From contig JAFXSR010000012.1 of assembly GCA_017525505.1 (NCBI GenBank), forward strand, positions 62,001 to 126,000: 64,000 nucleotides of DNA, in the 5' to 3' direction. Each line of letters begins with the position of its first letter. The first letter of the stretch is position 1. The position numbers and the translations under genes are program-made. The stretch is from Bacteroidales bacterium. GTDB taxonomy: Bacteria > Bacteroidota > Bacteroidia > Bacteroidales > WCHB1-69. Shown one piece after another: positions 50,961-60,537 of this stretch. Under the pieces are notes generated by a model. That model made no database searches. It was given only the letters and a program-made list of their open reading frames with translations, and was not told the DNA's origin.

Positions 50961-52034
50961 ATGAAGCATTTGATTTTAGCTATTAATCCCGGTTCAACTT
51001 CAACCAAAATCGCTGTTTTTGACCAGATGCAGCAAGTGTTCCTGAAGAATATCAAGCATACCACCGAGCAGCTTTCCGTGTTCGGTTCAATCGCTGATCA
51101 GTATGATTTCAGAAAAAACACCATTCTGGAAGAATTGAAAAACAATAATATCAATCTGGATGAAATCGCAGTGGTGATGGGCCGTGGCGGTTTGGTAAAG
51201 CCTTTGACCTCTGGTGTGTATCGTGTCAATGATTTGATGAAGAAACACTTGCGTGAAGGTTATAACGGCCAGCACGCTTGCAACTTGGGTGGTTTGATTG
51301 CCGATAGTATCGCCAAATCCATCGGTTTGGAGGAGGCTTATATCGCTGACCCGGTGGTGGTGGACGAGTTCGAGGAAGTGGCCCGTATTTCCGGTCATCC
51401 CAAATTCGAGAGATTGTCCATCTTCCATGCCTTGAACCAGAAGGCTATCTCCAGAATGTATGCCAATGATAATGGCAAGAAGTATGAAGACCTGAACCTG
51501 ATTGTGGCTCACATGGGTGGCGGTGTCAGCGTGGGTGCCCACAAGGAAGGCCGTGTGATTGATGTGAACCAGGCCCTCGATGGTGAAGGCCCGTTCTCTC
51601 CCGAGCGCTCTGGTACCCTCCCGATGAACCAGATCATCGATGTTTGCTTCAGTGGTAAATATACATACGAAGAAGTGAAGAAGATGATTGTGGGCCAGGG
51701 CGGTTATGTGGCTTATTTCGGTGTCAACGACGCATACGCTATCGAGAAAGCCGCACTGGAAGGCGACAAGAAAGCCGACCTGCTGGAAGAGGCTATGGCC
51801 TATCAGGTGGCCAAGTATATCGGCGAAGCCGCTGCGGTGCTGAAGGGCAAGGTGGATGCAATCATCTTGACCGGCGGTATCGCTTACGGTGTGCCCGTGG
51901 TGAACCGTATCAAGAAATACATCTCCTGGATAGCTCCTGTGGCTGTTTATCCTGGCGAAGATGAAATGAAGGCTTTGGCCATGAATGCCAATATGATTCT
52001 GGATGGCGAAATCCAGGTGAAAGAATACGCATAG
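50961..52034 (+). CDS. buk: Butyrate kinase
   Basis: A 357-residue acetate/butyrate kinase-family enzyme. ILAINPGSTSTKIAVF is the phosphate-binding N-terminus. VMGRGGLVKPLTSGVYRVN, DPVVVDEFEEVARISGHP and HMGGGVSVGAHKEGRVIDVNQALDGEGPFSPERSGTLP are typical of Buk and separate it from acetate kinase. It makes ATP from butyryl phosphate (or branched-chain analogues), consistent with a fermentative lifestyle. The usual phosphotransbutyrylase (ptb) is not adjacent. The TAG stop overlaps the nadK GTG start by one base. Confidence 0.95.
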   Translation: MKHLILAINPGSTSTKIAVFDQMQQVFLKNIKHTTEQLSVFGSIADQYDFRKNTILEELKNNNINLDEIAVVMGRGGLVKPLTSGVYRVNDLMKKHLREGYNGQHACNLGGLIADSIAKSIGLEEAYIADPVVVDEFEEVARISGHPKFERLSIFHALNQKAISRMYANDNGKKYEDLNLIVAHMGGGVSVGAHKEGRVIDVNQALDGEGPFSPERSGTLPMNQIIDVCFSGKYTYEEVKKMIVGQGGYVAYFGVNDAYAIEKAALEGDKKADLLEEAMAYQVAKYIGEAAAVLKGKVDAIILTGGIAYGVPVVNRIKKYISWIAPVAVYPGEDEMKALAMNANMILDGEIQVKEYA

Positions 52035-52969
52035 TGAGATTCGCAGTTTACAGTCGCCATGGCGACGGGAATGATATCCTTTTTATAAGGGAAGTACTTG
52101 CAGCCCTGCACGATAAGGGCTGCAAGTTGTTTCTGCATGAACACTGCAAGGAGGTGGCATCGTGGACAACTGCGTCCCGCAGTTGTGAGGAACAGTCCGT
52201 TGATGAACCTTGTGAAAATCATGCTATGGCCAGCGGCTATTTCAGCAATCACGAAGAATTGAGCCAGTTGCAGCCTATGGATTTCATGCTCTCTTTTGGC
52301 GGCGACGGCACCTTTATTGATGCGGCCAATCTTGTCGGTGACCTGAAAATCCCCCTCCTGGGTGTCAACACAGGCAGGGTGGGCTTTTTGACAGCCATCA
52401 ACAGGAACAACTATCAGTTGTGTTTCCAAAAACTGCTTCAGGGTCAGTATGTGGTTGAGAATCGCTCGCTCTTGCATTTGGACTGTTCAGGACCGCTGGA
52501 TATCGACTGTGATTTTGCCCTGAATGACATCACGGTCCGGACTTCTGACGAGAACTCTATCAATGCTATTAAGGTATGGGTGGGGACGAAGCCGGTCAAT
52601 ACCTACTGGGGCGACGGTCTGATCATCTCCACGCCAACGGGCTCCACCGCCTATTCGCTGAGTTGTGGAGGACCCATCATTGTGCCTGATGCCAACGTGA
52701 ATGTGCTGACTCCTATCGCCTCGCACACATTGGCTGTCCGGCCGATGGTCATTTCTGCCGACGAGGATATACGTATTGTGGTGGAAAGCCGGAACAACAC
52801 GTTCTCACTGGCCCTCGACTCCCGTCGTGTGGTGGTGGAGAATCCAGTGGAACTGCGTATTTCCAAAGAAAAGTTCCAAATCAAAACCGTGTTGTTCGAG
52901 GATACCGACTTTTACCGCACTATCCGCGAGAAACTGCTCTGGGGGATTGACAAGCGGAATCTCGGGTGA
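52034..52969 (+). CDS. nadK: NAD kinase
   Basis: A 311-residue enzyme that phosphorylates NAD to NADP. It begins with a GTG at 52034, one base overlapping the buk stop. FGGDGTFIDAANLV is the GGDGT motif. GVNTGRVGFLT, DDITVRTSDENSINAIKVWVG, GDGLIISTPTGSTAYSLSCGGPI (conserved NadK core) and the C-terminal AVRPMVI region all match. It is moderately long because of an insert near residues 40-65. The cotranscription with buk is probably fortuitous in function. Confidence 0.95.
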   Translation: MRFAVYSRHGDGNDILFIREVLAALHDKGCKLFLHEHCKEVASWTTASRSCEEQSVDEPCENHAMASGYFSNHEELSQLQPMDFMLSFGGDGTFIDAANLVGDLKIPLLGVNTGRVGFLTAINRNNYQLCFQKLLQGQYVVENRSLLHLDCSGPLDIDCDFALNDITVRTSDENSINAIKVWVGTKPVNTYWGDGLIISTPTGSTAYSLSCGGPIIVPDANVNVLTPIASHTLAVRPMVISADEDIRIVVESRNNTFSLALDSRRVVVENPVELRISKEKFQIKTVLFEDTDFYRTIREKLLWGIDKRNLG

Positions 52970-53160
52970 TATTCGTTAAGGCGTGATGGCGTTTATGTCG
53001 TGCGCTTCGCGCATTCGGTTAGGCGTTAAGTCATGCACTGTGTGCATTCGTGAAGGCGTTTAAGCAATTATCGTCTTAGCGAGCGAACGAAGTGAGCGTC
53101 TCCACGTCTCCACGTCTCCACGTCTTCACGTCCCCCGAAAAATCAACCCCAAAAGTTATT
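52970..53160. repeat. GCTCGC-type dispersed repeat with CGTCTCCA tandem units
   Basis: The 293-base gap before secDF has no ORF. It contains inverted words (GCGAGCGAACGAAGTGAGCG, GTGCGCTTCGCGCATTCG, GTCATGCACTGTGTGCATTC), four ACGTCTCC/ACGTCTTC units, and CCCCCGAAAAATCA at the right end. The same words occur at 24415-24515 and 34384-34543. Confidence 0.8.
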
Positions 53161-53171
53161 TTTAAAAAACC

Positions 53172-53201
53172 TTGTGCATATCAATATATTTTGTATATTT
53201 G
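53172..53201 (+). promoter_or_regulatory. Promoter of secDF
   Basis: A TTG at 53172-53174 and TATATTTG at 53194-53201 are separated by 19 bases, fitting a Bacteroidota sigma-ABfr promoter. The ATG is 61 bases further on. Confidence 0.65.
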
Positions 53202-53262
53202 CAAGCTAAAATTTTACTATGGTGAATAAATCTAAATTATTAATAATCAAATAAATAAAACA

Positions 53263-56200
53263 ATGCGTAACAAAGGTTTAATTCTGTTTTTTACAATACT
53301 TCTTGCATTAGTGTGCTTGTATTGTTTGTCTTTCTCCTTCGTAACATGGCGTGTGGGACAGAAAGCCAAGGCTTTCGCCAATGATGCTGCCGCTATCGAA
53401 GAAGTGAAAAAAGCCGCTAACGGTGACGTGATGCGCGAGAATTACCTGGTTGACTCTTTGTTGTCCAGCAGAGAACAGTATTATCTCTCTAACATGAATG
53501 ACTCTGTCATTTATCTGGGAAATACGTACAAAGACTGCAAATACAAAGAAATTAACCTGGGTTTGGACTTGAAGGGTGGTATGAACGTAACCCTCGAAAT
53601 CTCTATTCCTGATGTGGTCCATAGCTTGGCCGTCAATACCGATGACCAGTTGTTTACCAACACCTTCGAGAAGGCCAATGCCAAGTATGTGGCCGATGGT
53701 GGTGATTTCATCGACATCTTCGTGAATACGTTCAACCAGGAGAAAGTTGCCCTTGGTCTGGAGAACGCCAATCTCCGTACTTACTTTGGAGAGCGTTCCG
53801 GTATCAAGAATGCCAGCGATGCGCAGATTGTTGAATTCATCAAAACAGAGTCCAGCGAAATCGTTGACCGTACTTTCAAAATCCTCCGTACACGTATCGA
53901 CCGATTTGGTGTGGCTCAGCCTAACCTACAGCGTCTGCAGGGTGGCCGTATTCTCGTGGAACTTCCTGGTATCAAGGAACCCGAGCGTGTGACCGACCTG
54001 TTGAAGAGCACCGCTAAACTGGAATTCTGGGAAGTGTATAACGACCCGGTGAACGGCAAGTCCATCCAGCAGCGTTTTTATGAGGCTGATGCTCAGCTGG
54101 CAAAGGAAATGAAGTCCAAAGAAGCCGCCGCAGAACAGCTGGCTGCCGCAACACAAACTGCTGAGACCGCCGAGGCCGATACTACTGTGGCAGCAACAAG
54201 CGCCTTGGAGGCTCAGTTGGGCGCCACTGAAGAAGAGGATGAGGACGAAGACGAAGAAATCGACACCCGCCTGGGTGCTATCATGAGCAAGGCTGTGGCT
54301 GGTACCGATGGTCTGGTAATCGGCTATTTCAAAGAAGCTGATGTGAAAGAAATCGATGCCATGCTGCCCGACTTGCAGCGTATTTTGGGCGACAAGAGCG
54401 CCGTTTTCTACTGGGGCTCCGCTGAAAAGCGCTTCAACAACGCCATGCCTTTGGTTCCTTTGAAAAAGAATAATGATCGTATCGGTCCTAAATTGAGTTC
54501 CGAGACTATTGGCGGTGCCCGCGTGGTGCGTTCCGCCCGTCAGGATGTGGACCAGAACAATCGCGTGGTGGTGACCATGTCAATGGAAGATCAGGCTGCC
54601 GACGAATGGCGTAAAATTACCCGCGCTGCCGTAGATAATAAATCTAAGGTAACCTGCATCGCTATCGTGTTGGATAACTTTGTATATTCTTATCCGAGCA
54701 TCCGTAGTGAGATTCCTAACGGTAATTCTGAAATCTCCGGTAACTTCACCATCGATGAGGCTAAGGACTTGGCAACTGTGTTGAATTCCGGTAACCTCGA
54801 AGCCCAGGTGAATATCGTACAGTCCGAAGTGGTTGGTCCTACCTTGGGTAAGGAATCCATCCGTTCTGGTTTGCTGTCCTTCGTACTGGCATTCGTGCTC
54901 GTGTTGATTTATATGGTTCTCTATTATAACCGCGCTGGTTGGGTGGCCGATATCGCCTTGTTCACCAACGTGTTCTTCATCATGGGTGTGCTTGCTTCTC
55001 TGGGTGCTGTGTTGACGCTGCCTGGTATCGCTGGTTTGGTGTTGACCTTGGGTATGGCTGTGGATGCCAATGTGTTGATTTTTGAGCGTGTTCGTGAGGA
55101 AATGCGTGCTGGCAAGGGCAGCAGAGTGGCCGTTGAGGAAGGTTACAAGAATGCCTACTCCGCTATCATCGACGGTAACGTTACTACCTTGATTACCGCT
55201 ATTATCCTTTATATCTTCGGTTCAGGTCCTGTTCAGGGTTTCGCAACTACCTTGGCTATCGGTATCCTGTCATCCCTGTTCACCGCTATCTTCGTTGCCC
55301 GTTTGATTTTCGAAAGACGCTTGGCTAAGGGTAAAGAAATCACCTTCGGTAATGAGTTCACCATGAATACTTTCAGAAACGCTCATTTCGATTTCTTGAA
55401 AGTGAGAAAAATATGCTACGCTATTTCAGGTACTTTGATTGTCATCTCCTTGATTTCATTTTGTACTTTGAAATTACAGCCCGGTATCGACTTCACCGGT
55501 GGTAGAAACTATGTGGTTCGCTTCGACCAGGAAGTGAAAACCAATGATGTTCGTGCCGCTGTGGCAGCCGAATTCGGTGGTAATCCTGAAGTGAAGACTT
55601 TCGGTGGCAACGACCAGGTTCGTATCACTACCAACTACAAGATTGATAGCAACGATCCCGCTGTGGATAAAGAATGCGAAAAGAAATTGTATAACGCTTT
55701 GAAGGGTTTCTATCAGAAAACTTCCATCACAGAGTCTGAATTTACCCAGCAGGTTGATCCTCGTGGTATCCAGAGCTCTCAGAAAGTACAGCCCACCATC
55801 GCAAGCGAATTGTTGTGGGATGCTATCTGGGCCGTTTTGGTATCCCTCGTGTTGATTTTCATCTATATCGCTATCCGTTTCAAGAACTGGCAGTTCGGTA
55901 TGGGTGGTGTGATCGCTTTGGTTCACGACTCCTTGCTGACCATCGGTTTGTTCTCCTTGTTCTACAAGGTGATGCCGTTCTCCATGGAGATTGACCAGTC
56001 CTTCATCGCCGCTATCCTGACGGTAATCGGTTACTCTATCAACAACGTCGTAATCATCTTCGATCGTGTTCGTGAGAACTTGGCTCTGTATCCGAAACGT
56101 GATAATTACGACAACTTCAACGCCGCTATCAACAGCACTTTGGGCCGTACGGTGAACACCGGTGGTACCACCCTCGTGGTGTTACTCGCTATCTTCATCT

Positions 56201-56352
56201 TCGGTGGTGAAGTAATCCGCGGTTTCGTCTTCGCAATGTTCGCCGGTATCTTGATTGGTACTTATTCAGGTATCTTCGTTTCCAACCCCTTGGCTTACGA
56301 TATGCTGAAGTCAAAGAAGAATGTAAACAGAGCGAAAGTTGAGTTGAAATAA
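53263..56352 (+). CDS. secDF: Protein translocase SecDF fusion
   Basis: A 1029-residue fusion. The SecD part occupies about residues 1-660, with its first membrane helix at 7-27, the periplasmic P1 domain, and the core motifs LGLDLKGGMNVTLEI and LRTRIDRFGVAQPNLQRLQGGRILVELPG. An Ala/Glu/Asp-rich insert lies about 285-335. The SecF part covers about 690-1029 (GIDFTGGRNYVVRFD; RFKNWQFGMGGVIALVHDSLLTIG). Together they form a 12-helix proton-driven motor that helps Sec export at the inner membrane. The fusion is usual in Bacteroidota. The acidic insert is also common there. Confidence 0.96.
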   Translation: MRNKGLILFFTILLALVCLYCLSFSFVTWRVGQKAKAFANDAAAIEEVKKAANGDVMRENYLVDSLLSSREQYYLSNMNDSVIYLGNTYKDCKYKEINLGLDLKGGMNVTLEISIPDVVHSLAVNTDDQLFTNTFEKANAKYVADGGDFIDIFVNTFNQEKVALGLENANLRTYFGERSGIKNASDAQIVEFIKTESSEIVDRTFKILRTRIDRFGVAQPNLQRLQGGRILVELPGIKEPERVTDLLKSTAKLEFWEVYNDPVNGKSIQQRFYEADAQLAKEMKSKEAAAEQLAAATQTAETAEADTTVAATSALEAQLGATEEEDEDEDEEIDTRLGAIMSKAVAGTDGLVIGYFKEADVKEIDAMLPDLQRILGDKSAVFYWGSAEKRFNNAMPLVPLKKNNDRIGPKLSSETIGGARVVRSARQDVDQNNRVVVTMSMEDQAADEWRKITRAAVDNKSKVTCIAIVLDNFVYSYPSIRSEIPNGNSEISGNFTIDEAKDLATVLNSGNLEAQVNIVQSEVVGPTLGKESIRSGLLSFVLAFVLVLIYMVLYYNRAGWVADIALFTNVFFIMGVLASLGAVLTLPGIAGLVLTLGMAVDANVLIFERVREEMRAGKGSRVAVEEGYKNAYSAIIDGNVTTLITAIILYIFGSGPVQGFATTLAIGILSSLFTAIFVARLIFERRLAKGKEITFGNEFTMNTFRNAHFDFLKVRKICYAISGTLIVISLISFCTLKLQPGIDFTGGRNYVVRFDQEVKTNDVRAAVAAEFGGNPEVKTFGGNDQVRITTNYKIDSNDPAVDKECEKKLYNALKGFYQKTSITESEFTQQVDPRGIQSSQKVQPTIASELLWDAIWAVLVSLVLIFIYIAIRFKNWQFGMGGVIALVHDSLLTIGLFSLFYKVMPFSMEIDQSFIAAILTVIGYSINNVVIIFDRVRENLALYPKRDNYDNFNAAINSTLGRTVNTGGTTLVVLLAIFIFGGEVIRGFVFAMFAGILIGTYSGIFVSNPLAYDMLKSKKNVNRAKVELK

Positions 56353-56361
56353 AAAATGAAA

Positions 56362-56404
56362 AAAATAATTGGGAAGACGTTCGTTTTCTCAATTATTTTT
56401 TTTA
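56362..56404 (+). terminator. Probable intrinsic terminator after secDF
   Basis: An AAAATAATTG stem pairs with CAATTATTTT around an 18-base loop, followed by a run of T. The long loop and AT-rich stem make it only moderately convincing. Confidence 0.45.
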
Positions 56405-56438
56405 ATTTAGCACCCTCAAATTTGAAAAGTATAATTAT

Positions 56439-58964
56439 ATGAAAATTTTCAAGTCATTCGTTGTTTTCTTGGCGGCAGTTTTTATGACTGTTGGTGCTGT
56501 GAAAGCCCAATCACCATTGCGGGATGCCGATTATGATTTCAAAAACTGCAAGTACGAAAAAGCACTTGAGGAATATAAGAAAGGTATCAAGAAAATCAGC
56601 AAAAACCGTGTTGAGGTTCAGCGTGTAACTTTCCAAATCGCCGAGTGTTATCGTATCATGGGTGACTTGAAAAAAGCTGAACAGCAGTATTTGCGTTTGG
56701 AAAAAAAGAACTACCAGAAGGACAATCCGATCATTCTTTTCCACTTGGGAAGTATCTACAACCTCAGAGGCGAATACGACATGGCCTTGAAATATTACAA
56801 TAATTACAAAAAACGTGCTCCAGAAGACACTCGTGTCGATGTGCGTATTGAGGGCTGCCAAAAATCCAAAACCTGGTCTGAGAATCCTACCCGCTATGAA
56901 GTGGAAAACCTGAAAAAGTTCAACACCAAGCAGGATGAGTGGGCTATCAGATGGGGTAATCCTGAAAAACAGAACCAGCTGATTTTTACTTCCAACCGTG
57001 AAGGTTCTACCGGAAAAGGTACTGACCAGTGGACTGGTTCTTCGTTCTCAGATATATACAAATCTGATAAGCCGAAAAGCAAAAATACCGAATGGCCGGG
57101 CGAGTGGTCTCCTATCACTCCGCTGGACGAAGGTGAGACTTTGAACTCAGGTGTTAATGAGGGCGAGGCTTCCGCCAATAAAAAAGGTACGGCGTTGTAT
57201 CTGACCAAATGTCCTCAAGACAAGAAAGTGGTCTATGGTTGCTATATCTATGTCTCTCAGAAAAAGGGAAAGTCCTGGGGTGAACTGGAAAAGGTGGTCC
57301 TCGGCCCTGATTCATTCAACTATGTGCATCCGTACATCATGCCGGATGAATTGACCATTTATTTCGCCTCTAACCGTCCTGGTGGTCATGGTGGCTATGA
57401 TATTTACAAGGCTACCCGTGCGAAGAAGTCTGCCAAATTCGGCAACATTACCAATTTGGGTCCTAATGTGAATACTCCCGGACAAGAGGTGTTCCCGACC
57501 ATGCGTGGCGATAATGAACTGTATTTCTCTTCTGATGGTCATCCGGGCATGGGTGGTCTTGACATTTTTGTGTCAGAGTTGAAAGACGGTCAGTTCCAAG
57601 TGGCCGAGAATATGATGGTACCCATCAATTCCTGCTGGGACGAAATCGGAATGATTTTCGATGACAACGAGTCTTTGGATCCCAAGTCCAAATCTCCTTA
57701 CCTCGCCAAGGGTTATTTCTCCTCCAACCGCCCTGGTGGCCGTGGTGGTGACGATATTTATTATTTCGTGCTCCGTCCGTTGGTTTATACCCTCGCCGGT
57801 TATGTGAAGGATGCGGTGACCCTGCAGTATATCGATGGTGCCGAAGTGGAGATTATCGGCTCCGATGGTACTTCCTATAAGACTACCACCGATGTGAAAG
57901 GTTATTATTTCTTCGATAAGACCAAAATTCTGGGCAATACTACATACAATATGCGTGTGACCAAGCCTAAATATTGGGAAGAGAACAACACTGCCACACA
58001 GACCACTATCGGTTTGAGCGAGAATACCGATTTGAAACAGGATTTCGTTCTCGAACCGATTCCTACCGAACCAATTGTGCTGCCGGAGATTCTGTATGAT
58101 TTGGCAAAATGGGACCTGAAACCGCAATATAAGGACTCCTTGATGTATTTGTATGATATTATGGTGAAGAATCCTACTCTTGTGGTTGAGTTGAGATCCC
58201 ACACTGACTACCGCGACTCAGATGAGAAGAATGAAGTTCTGTCTCAGAACCGTGCCCAGACTTGTGTGGACTTCCTCGTCAATGAGAAAGGTATTGCGCC
58301 GGGTCGTATCGTGGCCAAGGGTTATGGTGAGTACAGTCCCCGTAAGATTGAGAAAGACATGCGTGGCACCTACCAGGGCAAGCCGTATTTCTTCCCCAAA
58401 GGAACAGTGCTGACCGAGGAATACATCCTTTCACTGCCGAAAGCTGAACAGGAAGCTGCTAACGCTTTGAACCGTCGTACCGAGTTCATCGTGTTGCGTA
58501 CCGACTATGTGCCTTCAAGCGATGAAATCGCAGCCGCTCATGGTACTAGCAGCGCTATCGCTGTGGTACAGCGCCGTACGGTACCTGTGACGATTACGGA
58601 TAACAAGGTCGAAGGTACCTGTATTGCCAATAACAAGTCCTTCAAGTTCCAGATTGGTGAGAATTCAGAAGAGGTGTATATCAGCTATACTCTGGCATCT
58701 CGTTTGCTGAAGGAGATGATTATTAAGGCTAATGACTTTGAGGATGTGGAAACCGCTATCAACAAGGAGGACGGTTCCATTACTGATAATGCTATCCTTT
58801 ATCTTGAAGAGTTGCGTGTGGGTGATGACTACGATGAAAACGTGAAGGTCATTGTGAAGAAAGGACTTCCCACTGATTTCGTTATCGGTGATGCCTTTAT
58901 CACTGATGCCTGGGGCAAATACACCATCGATAAGGAAAAGAACATGATAGTTTATGATAAATAA
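56439..58964 (+). CDS. PorE-like OmpA-family envelope protein
   Basis: An 841-residue protein. A signal peptide (MKIFKSFVVFLAAVFMTVGAVKAQ) precedes TPR-like helices (about 28-135: YEKALEEYKKGIKKIS). A PD40-type beta-propeller (about 160-450) carries repeats such as LIFTSNREG, IYFASNRPGGHGGYDIY and GYFSSNRPGGRGGDDIY. A carboxypeptidase-regulatory-like fold (about 450-530) and an OmpA_C-like peptidoglycan-binding domain (about 545-690: VELRSHTDYRDSDEKNEVLSQNRAQTCVDFLV) follow. This order is that of the T9SS component PorE. Unlike P. gingivalis PorE it has no lipobox, and it carries an extra about 150-residue tail. Confidence 0.82.
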   Translation: MKIFKSFVVFLAAVFMTVGAVKAQSPLRDADYDFKNCKYEKALEEYKKGIKKISKNRVEVQRVTFQIAECYRIMGDLKKAEQQYLRLEKKNYQKDNPIILFHLGSIYNLRGEYDMALKYYNNYKKRAPEDTRVDVRIEGCQKSKTWSENPTRYEVENLKKFNTKQDEWAIRWGNPEKQNQLIFTSNREGSTGKGTDQWTGSSFSDIYKSDKPKSKNTEWPGEWSPITPLDEGETLNSGVNEGEASANKKGTALYLTKCPQDKKVVYGCYIYVSQKKGKSWGELEKVVLGPDSFNYVHPYIMPDELTIYFASNRPGGHGGYDIYKATRAKKSAKFGNITNLGPNVNTPGQEVFPTMRGDNELYFSSDGHPGMGGLDIFVSELKDGQFQVAENMMVPINSCWDEIGMIFDDNESLDPKSKSPYLAKGYFSSNRPGGRGGDDIYYFVLRPLVYTLAGYVKDAVTLQYIDGAEVEIIGSDGTSYKTTTDVKGYYFFDKTKILGNTTYNMRVTKPKYWEENNTATQTTIGLSENTDLKQDFVLEPIPTEPIVLPEILYDLAKWDLKPQYKDSLMYLYDIMVKNPTLVVELRSHTDYRDSDEKNEVLSQNRAQTCVDFLVNEKGIAPGRIVAKGYGEYSPRKIEKDMRGTYQGKPYFFPKGTVLTEEYILSLPKAEQEAANALNRRTEFIVLRTDYVPSSDEIAAAHGTSSAIAVVQRRTVPVTITDNKVEGTCIANNKSFKFQIGENSEEVYISYTLASRLLKEMIIKANDFEDVETAINKEDGSITDNAILYLEELRVGDDYDENVKVIVKKGLPTDFVIGDAFITDAWGKYTIDKEKNMIVYDK

Positions 58965-58968
58965 AAAA

Positions 58969-58996
58969 AAGGCTCGCATCCGCGAGCCTTTTTTTT
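58969..58996. terminator. Bidirectional intrinsic terminator between porE-like gene and gltX
   Basis: The stem AAGGCTCGC / GCGAGCCTT with a four-base loop is flanked by A-run and T-run. It serves both the plus-strand PorE-like gene and the convergent gltX. Confidence 0.9.
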
Positions 58997-59001
58997 ATTT
59001 G

Positions 59002-60525
59002 CTAATTTGCTAATTTGGCAATTGCCTCAATTCCGTTTTTCAACCGGATGACAGTTTCTTCCACACCGAGAATGTCGATGATTTCAAACAAATCCGGACC
59101 TTTGGCGTCGCCTACCAGTGTCAGGCGGAAACTGTTCATAATTTGTCCCATGTTCAGCTCATTGCCGCGGATGTAATCCATTACTTTGTCGTGCGCTGCG
59201 GTTTTGTCAAACGGCACTGTTGAGGTCAACAGTCCGGCGATGTGCGTCAGATGTTCCGCAGTGCCTTCTTTCCATCTCTTCTTGATGACCTGCTCATTGT
59301 ATTCGGTGGGTCTCTCGAAGAAATAATAGCTCTGAGACCATAAATCGTTGATAAAATACAGTCTTTCCTTGATTAATGCTACTGTACGGATGATTTTGCC
59401 CATGTCCGCGTCAAGTCCTTTGCCTTGCAGGGTCGATTTTAGGCTCTCTGCGAGCTTTTCGTCGGGATAGGCTTGCAGGTAATGGTGGTTGAACCATTTG
59501 GCTTTCTCAAGGTCGAATTTGGCGCCTGCCTTGCTGATTTTCTCCAGAGAGAACAGTTGGATCAGCTCATTCATTGACATGACCTCTTGGTCGTTGCCTG
59601 GATTCCAGCCCAGCAGTGCCAGCATGTTGATAACGGCTTCGGGAAGATAGCCGGATTCGCGGTAGCCCGAGGAAATCTCACCGCTCTTGGGGTCTTTCCA
59701 TTGCAGCGGAAATACCGGAAATCCCAAGCGGTCGCCGTCGCGCTTGCTCAGCTTGCCGTTGCCGTCGGGTTTGAGCAGCAGGGGCAGGTGGGCGAAACGG
59801 GGAGCTTCCCAGCCAAAAGCCTTGTACAGCATCACATGCAGGGGAGCTGATGGCAGCCATTCCTCGCCACGGATTACGTGGGTGATCTCCATCAAATGGT
59901 CATCCACAATGTTGGCCAGATGGTAAGTGGGCATACCGTCGGATTTGTACAAGACTTTGTCATCCAATATATTGGAATTAATTCTAACCTCGCCTCTGAT
60001 AATGTCATTTACCAGAATTTCCGTGTCAGGCGTATGTTTGAAACGGATGACGTAGGCATCCCCATTGGCCAAACGCTGAGCCACTTCCTCTGCACTGAGT
60101 GTCAGAGAGTTGGTCATGCTTTCACGGGTGCGCCAGTCATACTGGAAATTCTTCTTTTCGGCTTCGTATTCCTTGCGTTTCTGCTCCAGCGCTTCCGGCG
60201 TGTCGAAAGCGTAATAAGCCCAGCCGTTGGCAATCAGCTGGTCGGCGTATTGCTTGTACATGGGTTTGCGCTCGGATTGTTTGTAGGGACCATAATTCCC
60301 GCCAATACCAACACCTTCGTCAAATTTGATGCCTAACCACTGGAAGGCCTCGACGATGTATTCCTCAGCGCCTTCCACAAAACGTGTCTGGTCGGTGTCT
60401 TCGATTCTCAAAATCATGCTACCGCCGTTCTGTTTGGCGAACAGGTAGTTGTACAATGCGGTTCTCACTCCACCGATGTGAAGTGGTCCTGTGGGACTGG
60501 GAGCAAAACGTACTCTTGGTTTCAT
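59002..60525 (-). CDS. gltX: Glutamyl-tRNA synthetase
   Basis: A 507-residue class I synthetase. The HIGH-like motif lies in [22 protein letters not shown] and the KMSKS-like motif in [23 protein letters not shown] and WLGIKFDEG are typical of GluRS. It charges tRNA-Glu in the cytoplasm. Length is normal. It converges on the PorE-like gene with a shared terminator between them, and starts 13 bases after the stop of the 625-residue gene on the same strand. Confidence 0.97.
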   Translation of the reverse strand: MKPRVRFAPSPTGPLHIGGVRTALYNYLFAKQNGGSMILRIEDTDQTRFVEGAEEYIVEAFQWLGIKFDEGVGIGGNYGPYKQSERKPMYKQYADQLIANGWAYYAFDTPEALEQKRKEYEAEKKNFQYDWRTRESMTNSLTLSAEEVAQRLANGDAYVIRFKHTPDTEILVNDIIRGEVRINSNILDDKVLYKSDGMPTYHLANIVDDHLMEITHVIRGEEWLPSAPLHVMLYKAFGWEAPRFAHLPLLLKPDGNGKLSKRDGDRLGFPVFPLQWKDPKSGEISSGYRESGYLPEAVINMLALLGWNPGNDQEVMSMNELIQLFSLEKISKAGAKFDLEKAKWFNHHYLQAYPDEKLAESLKSTLQGKGLDADMGKIIRTVALIKERLYFINDLWSQSYYFFERPTEYNEQVIKKRWKEGTAEHLTHIAGLLTSTVPFDKTAAHDKVMDYIRGNELNMGQIMNSFRLTLVGDAKGPDLFEIIDILGVEETVIRLKNGIEAIAKLAN

Positions 60526-60537
60526 TTTATTTGTAAT

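Noticed and set aside
50961-52034. Acetate kinase
   Set aside because: The length (357) and the NPGSTSTK and GRGGLVKPL motifs fit butyrate kinase better than acetate kinase (about 400 residues).
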